Part shown: positions 1-11,450 of the stretch, one piece after another
Layout of the letters: each line of letters opens with the position of its first letter
How positions within the stretch are numbered: the first letter of the stretch is position 1
Source: Larimichthys crocea
Taxonomy: Eukaryota; Chordata; Actinopteri; Sciaenidae
NCBI RefSeq assembly: GCF_000972845.2
Contig: NC_040013.1
Location: 2,718,642-2,782,641, forward strand
Direction: 5' to 3'
Length of the DNA stretch: 64,000 nt
Translations under genes and position numbers: made by a program
The notes under the pieces: generated by a model
Seen by the model: only the letters and a program-made list of their open reading frames with translations
Told to the model about the DNA's origin: nothing
The model's database searches: none

Positions 1-1938
1 TGCGCAGCAGTAAAGATACCTGGCTACCACAGTTTTAAGTGAAGCCGTGAAATGCTGCGTAGCCACAGTAAAACCTTTACAAACTAAAATTTCCACTGTG
101 CTAGGGGGAAATTGTTCATCCATCCCTAAGAGGTTTCCTGTAAGCTCCCTGCAGAGGACTCCCAGACGTTCTGGAAGCACATGAAACAGTGGTCATACGG
201 CCATAAAGCTATAAGCAAATCTGCACATCTCCACAGTTGGAAACGAGTTCAGATGGCGAGCTGTTGGGAGACGGAAAGAAAACGCTTGATTCAATAGTTC
301 CACTATGCAAGTAAAAAACAATGAAGTGACTATTCTCCCTGAAGAGAAGCTTCACCACATTATTACGTGTTTCTATTTTTAAGCATTTCTTAATAACTCC
401 CATATGTATCACAATAATTTTACAGCAGCAATGGGGAGTGGTTTGAATAAATGACTTGGAAAAAGATTACCTTTTTACTGCCGTCGGGTCTCTATTTGCT
501 ATTCCGCAGTGTCCAGAGCTGTGTATGTGTTTTTTTCGCTGACTTGCAGTGTGACAATGACAATGATAGGCTGCGCTCAAGTCAGGGTTGTGTCACCTCA
601 GTGGAATGCTCCATTACATAGACGTGACAGAGACGGAGACGTGATCCAGATGCTCTCAAACGATAGCTGCGGTGGTACGTCGGTATGTATTTAGTCTGTG
701 GCGAGTTATGACAGGGAGATGGAGCGATCACACCGAACAGGAGAACGGAGAGAGGGGAAAGGAGATGACAGAAAGATGGACGTGGATTGACTCTGCAGGC
801 GCTTCATGGTCACTGTCGACGCAAAGTGTGTTTTTCTGAAAGATTCTGTTTAAACTCAAAAGAGCCATGTGATGTGACCATATGTGTATATCATGTAACG
901 TCTCGTTATTCTCTTTGTGTCAAATCACACGCACACCATACAGTGGAATTTCTCATAATTTAGGAAACGGCACGGAGGCAGGAAAGAAAAATCTGCATGT
1001 AGGCAACACAAACAAACATGGACGTGACACAGAACGAGGAGCTCGTACCTAAAAGACGGGCTGCTTTTGTCGTGTGGAAAGTCATATAGGTTGTCGATAA
1101 ATGATCATGTGAGCGAGTACCTTTTTTTATTTGTTGTGCATATAAGAAATAGGCCTTTCTGTGTGTTATGCACAGATCTCGGTTTGAAGCTCTGAATGAT
1201 TTTCAGTGGGTTGTCCAGGGGTCACAAATCGTTTTTAAATGTGACTGAATTGTTTTCAAGTCTACATCTTCCCCAATTCATCATATTTGCTGGAGGCTTT
1301 ATTAATTACCAATAAATTATATGTTTGGAGTCATGTCATGTCTTGTCTCTTCGGGAATGCCTAGACTTTGCAGAGAAAGCATGAAATCCGAGCAGTCAAA
1401 GCCCCCAATGACAAATCTGTGCCGCGGTTTCCCGGTACATCTGCGTTTACTGAAAAGGTGAAGTGAGAAGGGGTCGCGGGGGCACGGGGGAAGTTAGAAA
1501 CGGTTCTATTAGCAGCACGAGGACACCGACTTTTACAGATGTGAAACAACAATACAGAGCCAGTTTGAAGGTTCAGGTCTGAAGGCTCAGGAAATGCGGT
1601 TCTCTTTGTGCTGAGTGAGCACTGTGTCAGCTCGTGATTTTCCATGTTGGTTGAGGAGCGGGGGCTGCACAGGCCACCCTTACTGAAGGTTTTCCATCGT
1701 GGTGAGTCCTCAGACATACGCGGCATCCAAAGAGTCTGTCGTTTCTGTTTATGGAGACGGTGAAAAATCGGCCTCTGTTTTACCACGATTAAGCTGATTG
1801 ACATAGCAGACTTAAACTGCTTTTAAGATGTAATTGCTATTTAAAAAAAAAAGTGTTGACCCGATCTGCTAATACAGAAGGATTTGGTGCAAAGGTATCT
1901 CACTGTCTCATCCGTCTTCAGTGGAAACAGCCGACAGC
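1..1938. other. Non-coding sequence, nothing recognised
   Basis: No reading frame here resembles a known protein. The longer frames (for example 1361-1804 on the minus strand) have no domain pattern or exon-like borders. Confidence 0.6.
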
Positions 1939-2247
1939 AGTGACAGTGATGAATGCCTTCCTTTGTCCCGTCCAAATCCTGTTTGTCACAGGGAAAAAAG
2001 CTTTTTAGCGTTTGACTTACGAGCCAGTTTAAGCTGCCAGTGTTTGTCTGTTCAATGTAGAACAAGTGTTTTTGGCTACTGACACATATGCGTCCATCTT
2101 TACTTTGGCAGCACAAAATGCTAACATGGTAAATTAGGTTTTATTTGAAGCGAGGGAATCTGAAATACACGCGTCACGTTTTGCTCTGTTGACAGTTGGT
2201 CTCTTTAGACGGTCTTAGATCGTCTTTAAAGTTGTCAGTCTCAGGGA
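1939..2247 (+). repeat. Diverged direct repeat, copy 1
   Basis: About 300 bp recurs collinearly at 3322-3604. Shared blocks include CAAATCCTGTTTGTC, GAGCCAGTTT, GAAGCGAGGGAATC, GTCACGTTTT, GCTCTGTTGACA and CTTTAAAGTTGTCAGTC. No terminal inverted repeats are visible, so it may be a local duplication or two copies of an interspersed element. Confidence 0.85.
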
Positions 2248-2777
2248 TTCGCACGAAATTGATTTCAAATGCTCTCTAAGTTGTCTGAACCTGCTTTAAC
2301 TCTAAGTCTGGTCACAAAATATGACATTAATGGAGCCTGCTTCACTGCAGTGCAAAGTAATTTTTGCTTCATTTTCCAGCTGTCTTTGGAAACCTCATCG
2401 ACACATAGTAAAGGTGGTTTCTGCTGTCAGTGGAAGGGGCTGCTGGATACATTAGTTTTACAAGCCTGTCACATTTCATTTGTCAGTCTCGGGTGTGCTT
2501 ACTTCATGTGCGAACACTGAGAGCCTGATGGTGTTTGAGACAACATGCCTTCATGCCGCTGGTTCCAATTTTTGTGATTGGACAGACACTTCAGTTTCTT
2601 ATGGTGACATGTTATTTGTTTAATACTTTAAAACATTTAATTATGTTAATGACATGAGAAAGAACCAATGAAAATAATGCACTGTATAATTAAAAGCAGG
2701 AAGACGAAGAAGCTGCTGCATGGTGGAAATATGTTCAGGGCCACGTTGATGTGAAAAATAGGAACAGCAAACAGCAA

Positions 2778-3232
2778 AACCATAGACTGCATAAAACATT
2801 GATGTAGTCTCCGTGACGTCACCCACTGGTTTCTGAAGAGCTGTTGTGAATCTCAGAGTGTGGTGACTCTGGTCGTCTCCGTCTTGTCTCCACCGCCTCC
2901 TGGCTAATCTAAAAATGGGCGAGTAGGTGGAGTGTGGTTGGAGCTGAGGTAAGCTGAATGAAGCCTGGGTGTCAAACAAGCCACATGTGATCGCACCCAC
3001 CTGTCAATCAAATCTGCATAACTTGAAGCCTTAATATAATGTGAACAGGTGAGTTGTATATAAATTCACCCTCAGTACAGTTGTCATGAACGGGGAAATT
3101 AGCTACAGAGACCAAAACAGTTTTTTGTACCAGGCTGTAAACAAAGTTGGACATTTGGACATGGGGACTTATGGAGACTGACTCACTTCTGTAGCCAGAC
3201 TCAAGTGGATGTTTGAGGAACTGTTGCTGCTT
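2778..3232 (+). repeat. Interspersed repeat resembling a common teleost element
   Basis: The stretch contains CCATAGACTGCATAAA, GTGACGTCACCCA, TAAATTCACCCTCAGTACAG, AGCTACAGAGACCAAAAC, TTTTTTGTACCAGGCTGTAA and the ATGGGGACTTATGGAGACTG block. From memory this matches a high-copy non-coding repeat of percomorph genomes. Family name and exact ends are not known to me. Confidence 0.65.
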
Positions 3233-3321
3233 GAGCAAAATATGCACACCAAAACAAATTAGCAGTAGTGATACTTATAATATTTATATATTATATATAC
3301 GCATGTGCGTTTGTGTGTTTA

Positions 3322-3604
3322 CTGTGACACTTGTAGTGATGGATGCCTTCTTTGGTCCCATCTAAATCCTGTTTGTCGAAAGCTTTTTAACCTTTGACTT
3401 ATGAGCCAGTTTCAGCTGTCTGTTTAATGCAGGACAAGTGTTTTGGCTACAGTCACATAAGCATCCCTCTTACTAATGCAAACATGGTGCATCAGGTTTT
3501 ATTCGAAGCGAGGGAATCCAAAATACCGGGTCACGTTTTTGCTCTGTTGACACTTGTTCTGTTTAGGAAATCTCAGATTGTCTTTAAAGTTGTCAGTCAC
3601 AGGG
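3322..3604 (+). repeat. Diverged direct repeat, copy 2
   Basis: Second copy of the 1939-2247 sequence, in the same orientation about 1.4 kb downstream, with several short deletions relative to copy 1. A 138-residue frame across this copy (3394-3810) is not conserved in copy 1 and is not treated as a gene. Confidence 0.85.
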
Positions 3605-4199
3605 AAAATATGATAACAGCTACACTACTGGTATTTTCTATACCAAGAACTGAGGGGAGCATGTTAAGAGGACAGTTTGTGTATTTTGAAGTGGGGTTGT
3701 GTGAAGTACTTGTCCATAGTCGGTTTATTACTCCAAGCGGTGATCAGCTGGCCTCTAGATTGGAGAAGCAGACAGTTATCCTGGGACTAAAACATATCTT
3801 AGCCTCATAAAAATAAAATCAGTATCCTTTTAAAGTGTAAGTGCAATATACATATATTTTCCAGGCTTTACCTTGCCTTTTTCCTTTGGCACTAAACATA
3901 ACTTCATGTCACAGGGTGCTGAGAAAGCAGAAATCCAAAGGATTAACATTTAAAGCGTGATAAACTCTGACAGTTGGCATGAACATTAAATAAATTTTAT
4001 CAGTGGTTATGTTGTCATTAAGTGTTGTTAAGCTCAAGTTAAACAGTAGAGTTGAGAAGCCTTTGAAGGATATAATTAATCCGATTTAATTCGCAATATA
4101 TGGTTTTAACACTATTAGCACTGTCATGACAGATCTGTGACAACCTTTTATTGAACGTGATGTTATTATCCAATGTTTTATAGACAGACAAACATGGAC
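3605..4199. other. Non-coding AT-rich sequence
   Basis: No gene or repeat recognised between the second direct repeat and the proposed end of the angptl2 transcript. Confidence 0.5.
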
Positions 4200-5442
4200 A
4201 AGAACACACAAGCTGTACATATTTTATTGCAACTTAATAATGACATTACAGGTTTTTAATACATTATATTACAAATATCTTTTATGTACAAACGCAATGT
4301 TTTGGATCTATTGACATCAACAAACCACTAAATTTATACAGTAAATACAGTGCTTGATTCATACAAGCAAATGGATGGACGCCTGTTCAAGCAATTCAAG
4401 ATTTCAAAACAAGTAAGAAAAGAAACTTCGAAGAGAGTGCACCTCCTCAGATCTGTTACATGTTGTATAAGCAGACTGTTAATAACATATTGGTATTAAG
4501 AGTTTTGGTTTTAACGTTAGAAAATAAAATGGCACATTTTTATAGTATATTTTATTGTAATGGAAAAACACTGGCCAGAATATCAACCCTGTATTACAAG
4601 TCAATAAATGTTACCGTTCCTATAAATTACACATTTGAAAAAATGTATTTAGATTGAAATGAAAAGTCACTGGATACGTTTCCTGTGTCAACCTCATTTG
4701 CTTATTACGGCAAAAACAACAACAAAAAAAAACTTTACATACTACTAAATATATATTGTAGGGTCCCTATCTCAAAGCTACTTAACTGAATAGTTGTATT
4801 CTGTTCTTTTATCTCAGATTAGGTCGTTTTTCTCACTCATATTAAAGTCTGTGTAAAGTCAGAGTAAATATGTGTTCTGGGTTTGTCAGGCTAAAGAAGA
4901 AAGTGTTATTAACCACCCAGCCAACTGAGCTGAGATGAATTCATCTTTATCTATCTGCTCAGGGTGGCCTCAGCGTGTCATCGAGCCACCCTTTAAGGAC
5001 CGCCCACAAAAATCCTGAGACTGAAAACTGTTATAAACTCCACATTTCATTAATATATCATTCAAAGTCTATTCACGTGTTTTCAGTAACTATTTTCCAA
5101 CGTATTTAATGTGTTTTGAAAGAAATCTCAGAATTGCCTTTACACAGACTTTAAATAAGAGCACTGTCGACTCAACAGGATTTAATCAAAGATGACGTAT
5201 TTAAAACAACTCCTGAGCTATGAGTGATATGTAAAAAGGGGAAATGTTAGAGACGACTGAATAACTCTTAATAATTCTTTGAGTTGTCAGGACGTACCAT
5301 TATCTCGGCCTGATGTTGCATCTTTCAACATCATCTTTTGTCTTGTCTGATGCCTCTCAAACAAAGAAGATTGCAAGGAGATGTAAGGAGATGTCAAGTG
5401 AGAGATACAGTACAGTAGAAGGAACATATCCTTCTTGGACGT
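4200..5442 (-). other. angptl2: Probable angptl2 3' UTR
   Basis: About 1.2 kb of AT-rich sequence follows the stop codon with no further coding similarity. The chosen end rests on the AATAAA signal at 4228-4223; several other AATAAA-like hexamers lie nearby, so the true end could be shorter or longer. Confidence 0.5.
4223..4228 (-). terminator. angptl2: Candidate polyadenylation signal of angptl2
   Basis: TTTATT on the plus strand reads AATAAA on the minus strand, about 1.2 kb after the stop. This distance is plausible for angptl2, but there is no transcript evidence. Confidence 0.4.
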
Positions 5443-5642
5443 TTAGTGGAAGGTGTTTGGGTTTGGACGGATCATCATGACCACTTTCTTTAGCGAGTAG
5501 GCTCCTCCTCTGAACTCAGCCCAGTAGACTCCATCCTGGTAGCGGCTGCGGTAGTGTCCTCCTCTGTACCAAACTCCGTTCAAGTTTGAGTGGGCGCAGG
5601 AGTTGTACCACCAGCCTCCCTTCTGGTAGTGAGCACAGTTGC
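5443..5642 (-). CDS. angptl2: angptl2 coding exon 4: end of fibrinogen-like domain and stop
   Basis: Starts in phase 1 after acceptor TTTCTAG. It encodes NCAHYQKGGWWYNSCAHSNL, the GGHYRSRYQDGVYWAEF strand and the terminal IRPNPNTFH, then TAA at 5445-5443. The intron to the previous exon is only 87 bp. Confidence 0.96.
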
Positions 5643-8600
5643 CTAGAAACATTGAAAATGTCTCATTAATCACATGTTCCATCATTGCTTTGTCCTGTTA
5701 AATGCATCATGACGTTACAGTTCTTTTACCTGTATATGCATCATGGTCTCTGTCCAGTGTTGTGAACTGTTTGCCGTTGTGCCAGGTGAGGGAGTCCCCG
5801 GCGTTGCCATGATAACGTCCCACCCTCAGCTTGTAGAAGTCGGCCTCAGGCTCCACCCTGAAGCTGGCGTACTCTGCAAACACCTTCCTGCCCGACCAGT
5901 CCTCCAGCGTGACCAGCAGTTTGTAGTTTGCCTGGTTGGTCAGCCAGTAGATGTTCTCCAGACCCAGCCAGTACTCGCCATCAATATTGCCAAAGCCTTG
6001 CTGTGAAGTGCAGAAATACGAAGTTAGATTGAATTGTTTCTGAATGTGAAAACCTTTAGCGGATAGTTTGGATGACTTGGGGATGATTCAGGGTCATTGC
6101 GCATGTTCTGGAGGTAATTATGGGTTTATCCTTTCGATGGAGTTGTTTATTGCCAGGGAACATCATTATAAATGGACCCTTTGAGTCATATTTATAGCGA
6201 GCATCGGGTGTCCAGATTTCCACCATTATTTTGTTATTGAAAACACAGCAGGATGCAGTGAATATAATATAAAAATCAAACATGTCGGATGCTGCCTTAC
6301 AGCTTTGCTCTGGCTCCGGTCCAGGTTGGTTTGTGGTATCCCCTAACCCTACACATGCTTTGAATCATGGAAAACACTCCTCCTGATGAGTGTACAATGC
6401 AATTTTAGATCTCATGTGGTTTAAAGGTTTTTGCAAAAACTCTTGGAAAGATCTCCATTGTTGCCCCCAAGCTGAGATTTAATCAGGGCCCTTGTGAATT
6501 TTTGGCCGGCAAACAAACGTTTACCAATGAACGGTTTCTCCATGCAGGAGGGATTTCCCTTTCAAAAGAGTTCCCCGGAATATACAATTATGTTTACTCA
6601 GCCCTGTTTACCGTGCACCTACTGATGCATAATTCCAAGAATAAGCTTATTTTGTTCGCAAGATCAGCTAACGAGTGCCACATTTAAGTCCAATATTTCC
6701 ACATTTTTATTTCAGTGTGAAGTCATTCACAAAGACCAACTGATCTGCTGGAATTAATGAGTCATCGCTGTGGCAGCGACTGAGGCTGGTGCTGCATCAG
6801 ACATTTTGAAAGCTAAACAATTACCTATTCATTACAAGTTCACATCTGGTTAGTGTCTAAAACAACCTACATAAGCCACCAGCGTCCCTGCAAACTATGA
6901 GGTCCTTGATTTGGTGTGAGGTTGTCGCACCTTGTACGTTTCCCAGTTCCTGAAGAAGTTGACAGAGCCGTCCACCCTCCTCTGGATCACGGTCCAGCCG
7001 CCTGGATCGTGTCTCTGGTCGCACCACACCTGCATGAGCCGGTTGGCATTCTCTGGCTTCACCAGGTACATGCCGCTGTTAGTGTGGCCGTCTTCCAGAG
7101 CCTGCAGGCAGTCCTTAAATGGACCTAAGCAGAGAGATGATGGAGGCATTTATAGCATGGCAAAAATCCAGTCAGTTACAGCAGTATCTCAAAAAGTTAG
7201 AAAAGGGAAATGGAGAAAAAGCCATAGTCACAAAAGGTTTTTATACCCTGCCATAGGGAATCCCATTTTTCAGCAGAGGCTCTCATTTTAACAGCAGAAT
7301 TGACTTTGGCTGCTCCCCTCGCAAGGGAAATGGCTACCGGCTGTGCAGCCAACAGAAACACTGGCATGAGGGCAAAGGGAATCCTGACTACTGAATGATG
7401 AAACAGTAGCAAAACCCTTCGAGCGTCTGTGATTCTTTACAGTGTGGGGTTATTATTTTGTATTAGTTTCACTTTATATTTCAATGTATAAACGCATTTT
7501 ATATCGTGCAGACATGTCCATGGCCTCCATGCTGAAGGCCTCATATTGTAAATTTCAGTAAGTCTGCAGAAGTTTGTGTGCATGAAAATAAACTTTGGAG
7601 CGTCATCCTTGCTTTATTCTCCAGAAACAGAACGAATATTTCGTCGAATTCGTGCAGGGACAACCTCGTATTATTTCGATTTCATGGTGCAAATCAGCCA
7701 AACCTAATTTTCCTGTGTGCCATTACGATTTGATCTCTAAAAATTCCAAACCCAGTGGATAAGGGCTGAAAAACACTTATGTGGCAACTTGGCTCCCTCC
7801 GCTTCAATTGGCTGTGAAAGTCTTCAAGATTTCACACGTGTGTAGTTTGCCAACTGGCTCGGATTATAAAGTGTTCCAATATGATGAGGGCGAACGAAAA
7901 CAGGATACTGGGTCACGCAATGGGGTAGAGGTGAGGGAAGGCGTGCATCAACATTTTGCAAGACATGAAGAAAGTGGACGAAACAAAGCGTTATACATAT
8001 GCCATGAAGTCCTGCTCACCTGACAAGTCACACCTAGACCTGTAAAAGTGTTTTTTGGTTGTTTTAAATCACCCTGGATGATCTTGATCTCTCAGCCCAC
8101 CCTGTGCCATCCATTTACTCTCAGGAATGTCTGTTGAGCAGATACAAGCCAGAGAGCTGCCCTGCCCCGTCCTGCCTCTGTTCTGCCTGATAAAGTCTTA
8201 CTGGAACATATGACTGATTCTTGCCTGGTGCAACTGGAACAAATGACATCACTGACTCACGGTATCTCTTCTACCACCCCCCTTCCTCCCCCTTTTAGAG
8301 TGCATCCTTGTGTTTCTGTTTCTCTTGCAGGCCTCCGTGCCTGCATCGTGTGGAGCTCTCTGTTCATGTGAGGCGTTTACGTTAGTTGCACGGCGGTGGG
8401 GCAGGAAATTACTTGCCTCCTTTTCTCAAAGATTCCATACAAAGGCTACCGTTCACATGCAGCTGAGTGAAAATGGCAAGCAGCATCACAAAATGTCAAA
8501 ATGGAAAAAACTGAAAAAAAAAAAGCTCCCAGTAGTCATGTTTGTTCTTTTTCCACTATATTAAAACTGAAGGCTCCTAATGAAAGGGAACGGCAGTTGA

Positions 8601-9958
8601 CTCTATACTGCAGCTGATACCACAAAATCCCCTTCACATCAGTTTTAAAGCTTTATCATCCACTAACATGTGTTCAAGAGCCACATGGGCTCGGATCCAG
8701 CTGTCCATTTAGGCTCATGTATTTACCCTGCTAATATGCTTTGTGTTTGTGTGCGGGTCGAATCATGGCAAATTAAATGATATGCATCTCAAAAGGCTTG
8801 TAGACAACGGCACTTGTGTTCTCACCGAGTGCCCTTTGCTCTGGGAATGTGTGGGACGTATTTAAATTGGCCGCGACTGGAAGAATGGGCACTTGGTGGT
8901 GTCTTGTGATTAATGATTAAGAGGCTCACAGTGTAGTCTGCTCAGACACACAATGCTTTGTTGTGACCGCTATTTGTGATGGCAACGGGGTGTTTCTTTC
9001 TAAGCATGCAACCAAAATAGAGCTTGAGAAATTAAGTGTCTCTATTCAAAATTTCAGATCGGGCTTTGTTACACTCACCAGAGGGCTTGTCGGTGGTGGA
9101 TGGGCTGTGTGTGCCGGTGGGCATCGTTGGAAGAACAGGAGACTTCTGGTCACTCTGGATCTCGTTGCTGATCGGGTTGTTGATTCGTGGAAGGACGGGC
9201 GGCTGATAAGGCCTGTTGAGAGGTGGCGCTTGTGGCGGTGGCTGAGGCCGCGGCTGTGGCTGTGGGACGGGCATGTGACGAGGTGGAGGGCGACTTTGAC
9301 ACTGCTCCTCCAACAGGGCGATAAGAGTTGACTGGTTTGTGGCCAAAGAAGCCAAGTGCAGGTACTTGTGCTCGAGATCTTTGTATCGACTGGTGAGCTG
9401 TTGCATCTCAGAGGTCTGGTTCAGGATCTTGTTCTCCATCTGAGCCAATTCCAGGGCATTGTCTCTTTTCCTGATGATCTCGTGGAGCAGCTGCATGTAC
9501 AGCTGAGTGACTCTGGAGTTCATGTTTCGGCTCTCCTTCCTCAGAAGCTTGACCTCATTGACAATACCTCCATCCACCTCTACCAATTGCTGCAGGGTCT
9601 CGATCTGCCTCTTCTGTTTCTGTAGCTCCACGTTTAGCAGCTCTAACTCCTGTTTGTTGACCCGGTTCTCCAGCATGGCCTCCGGCTCCTTGGAGTTTAC
9701 ACAGATGGCTCCAGTCACTTTTTGTTGAGGCACGATAAAAGTGTAGGAACATTTGTCCTGTGGCGGGTCAGCTGGAGCACGTTTGCTCCGTCCAGCATAG
9801 AGAAACTCTCTCTCAAGACCGTCGTCGCTGCTCTCGAATTCTTGGGTCCTGTCCCTGCCATGGCTGCTGTCCGACTGACTCCCTTGAGTCTGCTGGACAC
9901 CACAGGCTAGTCCAAAAACAAGAAGGAGCCCCAGCAGGACCATTGAAGGTGGCTCCAT
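5443..9958 (-). CDS. angptl2: Angiopoietin-like 2, complete coding region in four exons
   Basis: Coding exons (minus strand) are 9958-9079, 7124-6931, 6000-5730 and 5642-5443; the phases join to 514 residues plus TAA. Seen: a signal peptide (about residues 1-20, core VLLGLLLVFGLACG), a basic RSKR site at about 57-60, a coiled-coil region at about 85-220, a proline-rich linker at about 221-294, and a C-terminal fibrinogen-like domain (about 295-514) ending in IRPNPNTFH. The coiled coil and fibrinogen domain match vertebrate ANGPTL2 almost residue for residue, with N-glycosylation sequons NQTS and NQST conserved; the mammalian protein is about 493 residues. Known for the family: a secreted oligomeric glycoprotein acting in angiogenesis, inflammation and matrix remodelling, reported to bind integrin alpha5beta1 and LILRB2 in mammals. 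The a or b teleost paralogue cannot be decided. The ATG at 9958 is chosen because a strong acceptor lies just upstream at 9984. Confidence 0.96.
5730..6000 (-). CDS. angptl2: angptl2 coding exon 3: central fibrinogen-like domain
   Basis: Starts in phase 0 (QGFGNIDGEYWLGLENIY) after acceptor TTCACAG and ends in phase 1 at donor GTAAAAG. It includes LEDWSGRKVFAEYASF, GRYHGNAGDSLTWHNG and the aspartate-rich DRDHDAYTG loop that corresponds to the calcium-binding site of fibrinogen-like domains. Confidence 0.95.
6001..6930 (-). other. angptl2: angptl2 intron between coding exons 2 and 3
   Basis: A 930-bp intron with a GTGCGA donor and TTCACAG acceptor. Nothing recognisable inside. Confidence 0.8.
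6931..7124 (-). CDS. angptl2: angptl2 coding exon 2: start of fibrinogen-like domain
   Basis: Starts in phase 1 after acceptor CTTAG and ends in phase 0 at donor GTGCGA. It encodes the beginning of the fibrinogen-like domain, with KDCLQALEDGH, the CDQ-DPGGWTVIQRR core and FFRNWETYK. The exon boundary after the YK pair is the same as in the human gene as I remember it. Confidence 0.95.
7125..9078 (-). other. angptl2: angptl2 intron between coding exons 1 and 2
   Basis: A 1954-bp intron with a GTGAGT donor and CTTAG acceptor. I see no repeat or embedded gene in it. A pyrimidine-rich stretch near 8300-8330 resembles a plus-strand acceptor, but no conserved exon follows. Confidence 0.8.
9079..9958 (-). 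CDS. angptl2: angptl2 coding exon 1: signal peptide, coiled coil, linker
   Basis: This exon encodes residues 1 to about 294 and ends in phase 1 at donor GTGAGT (9078-9073). It holds the signal peptide, the acidic N-terminus, RSKR, the conserved CSYTFIVPQQ and VTGAICVNSKEPE segments, the long heptad-rich helix (LLNVELQKQKRQIETL onward) and a linker with many prolines (PQPQPRPQPPPQAPP). A second in-frame ATG at 9943 would shorten the signal peptide by five residues. The linker looks longer and more proline-rich than the mammalian one. Confidence 0.95.
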
Positions 9959-9983
9959 GAGTTTGTGTCCAACACACCAAAGC
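9959..9983 (-). other. angptl2: angptl2 5' UTR part of the first coding exon
   Basis: On the minus strand a pyrimidine-rich tract ends in CTCCTCAG at 9991-9984, an excellent acceptor 25 bases before the ATG. This implies a separate non-coding first exon further right, as in mammalian ANGPTL2. The reading frame stays open upstream to 10090, but that stretch looks like intron. Confidence 0.7.
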
Positions 9984-10949
9984 CTGAGGAGAACGGGAAA
10001 GAAAATGGAGAGTGGATAAACAGAAGACTGTATGAACAGACCAATTCCTAAACTTTTTTTCCTTTGGGCTGCATTTTGACAGGGCATCAATGGACTCCTT
10101 CACAGCTATGCAGACTGCAGCCAGGATACCCTGGTGCTATCCTCCATTATCTGCCAGGAAGGCACAGCAGCCCTGTGCATACACATCCTAACCTAAGCAG
10201 GGCTGGAGGTCATTAGAGATCCCAAAAATATAGGCTACTGAAAAAGATTAGATCTGAAAGGAAATCACCCGCTCGCCCTGCTGAGCGCTCCGGTGGCTTC
10301 CATGACAGGAAACGCTTTATATTCTTGTGTAACATATAAATCAAGAATCTCATGGTTGCTTCACTTTACATATCACTACTGGCACGAGCACACAGTGTTG
10401 TTTCCCCCACGGCTTTTAAGTGTCATTCATTGAATACATCTGGTGTTGCTCCTGAAATGTTTAACTCAACTTTCCGCTATCTGATGTATGCGGTGCACGC
10501 TGTTTAAAAGTTACTAATCCCCTCACTGCCCCTAAGAAAAATATTTCTCTTGTCTAATGATGTGCTGCTCTCTCTAGTCAGCTCCATTGCTGTTAGTTGA
10601 GTGTGTTTAGCTTAGCTTGCTGTGCTGGCTCAGGCTCACTTTGGGCGACTGCCACCACTTGTCCTTGACACACAGAAACACTCCTATCTGCTTCCTTCTG
10701 CTCCCTTCTGCAGGCCTGGACATCTTTTGCTTATGGAAAATTTGACACACCACCAGATGATGCTATTCAAGGAACTGTTAAATGTTGATCGCGTTGCATC
10801 AGTCCTGTCCTTTGCCCTTTCTAAGAGGCAAATAAGTTTCATTCAGACGCTGAAGGGTAATTATTTATAATGCATTTGTCAAAAAACAGCTTACTTTAAA
10901 ACCACATATAACATTAGGATGAATGTCATTCCCACCTCTTTGTTCTCAC

Positions 10950-11450
10950 TATGTAACTCTGGGCTCTGGTGCAGGAGAGGTGTGTAACACTTTACTTGAC
11001 TAAGTCACAAATCAACTATTTCACTGATTTTGGTGAAACTGGATCATATTTTCTGCTCCACCTCAACTCTCTGTGATTTACAGAGTTTCCCGATGGACAG
11101 TGAAGTAAACTGTTGCCAACTGTAGCTGCTGTTAGCTGATATTGGCTCAGTTTGTTAGCCGGGCCGCCCGGACTGTGAGCTCAGAGCACCGCGGGGAGTG
11201 TTAGTATTTTTACCACAAGCGTTTTGGACCACCGGGAAGAAGAAGCGGAGGGTTTACAGACCCGTGGCATGTGGGAACACCGTGCCAGAACCGAAACCAA
11301 GCGAGTGGGCAGTATAAGTAGGCCCAGCAGCCTCTGTGGACATGACAGAGACCCACAAGGACAGTCCCGGAGGATGTTATGTAGAAAGGCTGGGAGGTTG
11401 TTGGACTGACTTTTAGTGGTTGGTGAGAGCTTGGTGAAATAAAAGGCTGA
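10950..11450 (+). repeat. Decayed interspersed repeat, copy A
   Basis: Collinear with 16845-17300: shared blocks include a TGTAACT-TGGG stretch, GTGAAACT followed by TCATATTTT, AGTAAACTGTT, GCTGTTAG, CTCAGAGCAC, and TTTTAGT-GTTGG near the end. Divergence is high, so the ends are approximate. Confidence 0.55.

Noticed and set aside
1361..1804. 147-codon minus-strand frame
   Set aside because: No domain pattern or family resemblance and no exon-like borders; a chance frame in non-coding DNA.
3394..3810. 138-codon plus-strand frame over repeat copy 2
   Set aside because: The same sequence in copy 1 (1939-2247) is interrupted and shifted, so there is no sign of protein conservation.
8290..8570. 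Possible plus-strand exon after a good acceptor near 8329
   Set aside because: The following frame has no similarity to RALGPS1 or any family I recognise, and ends in an A-rich tract.
9959..10090. In-frame N-terminal extension of angptl2 to an ATG at 10090
   Set aside because: The extra residues have no similarity to ANGPTL2, would place the signal peptide inside the protein, and span an excellent acceptor at 9984. The sequence is better read as intron plus a short 5' UTR.
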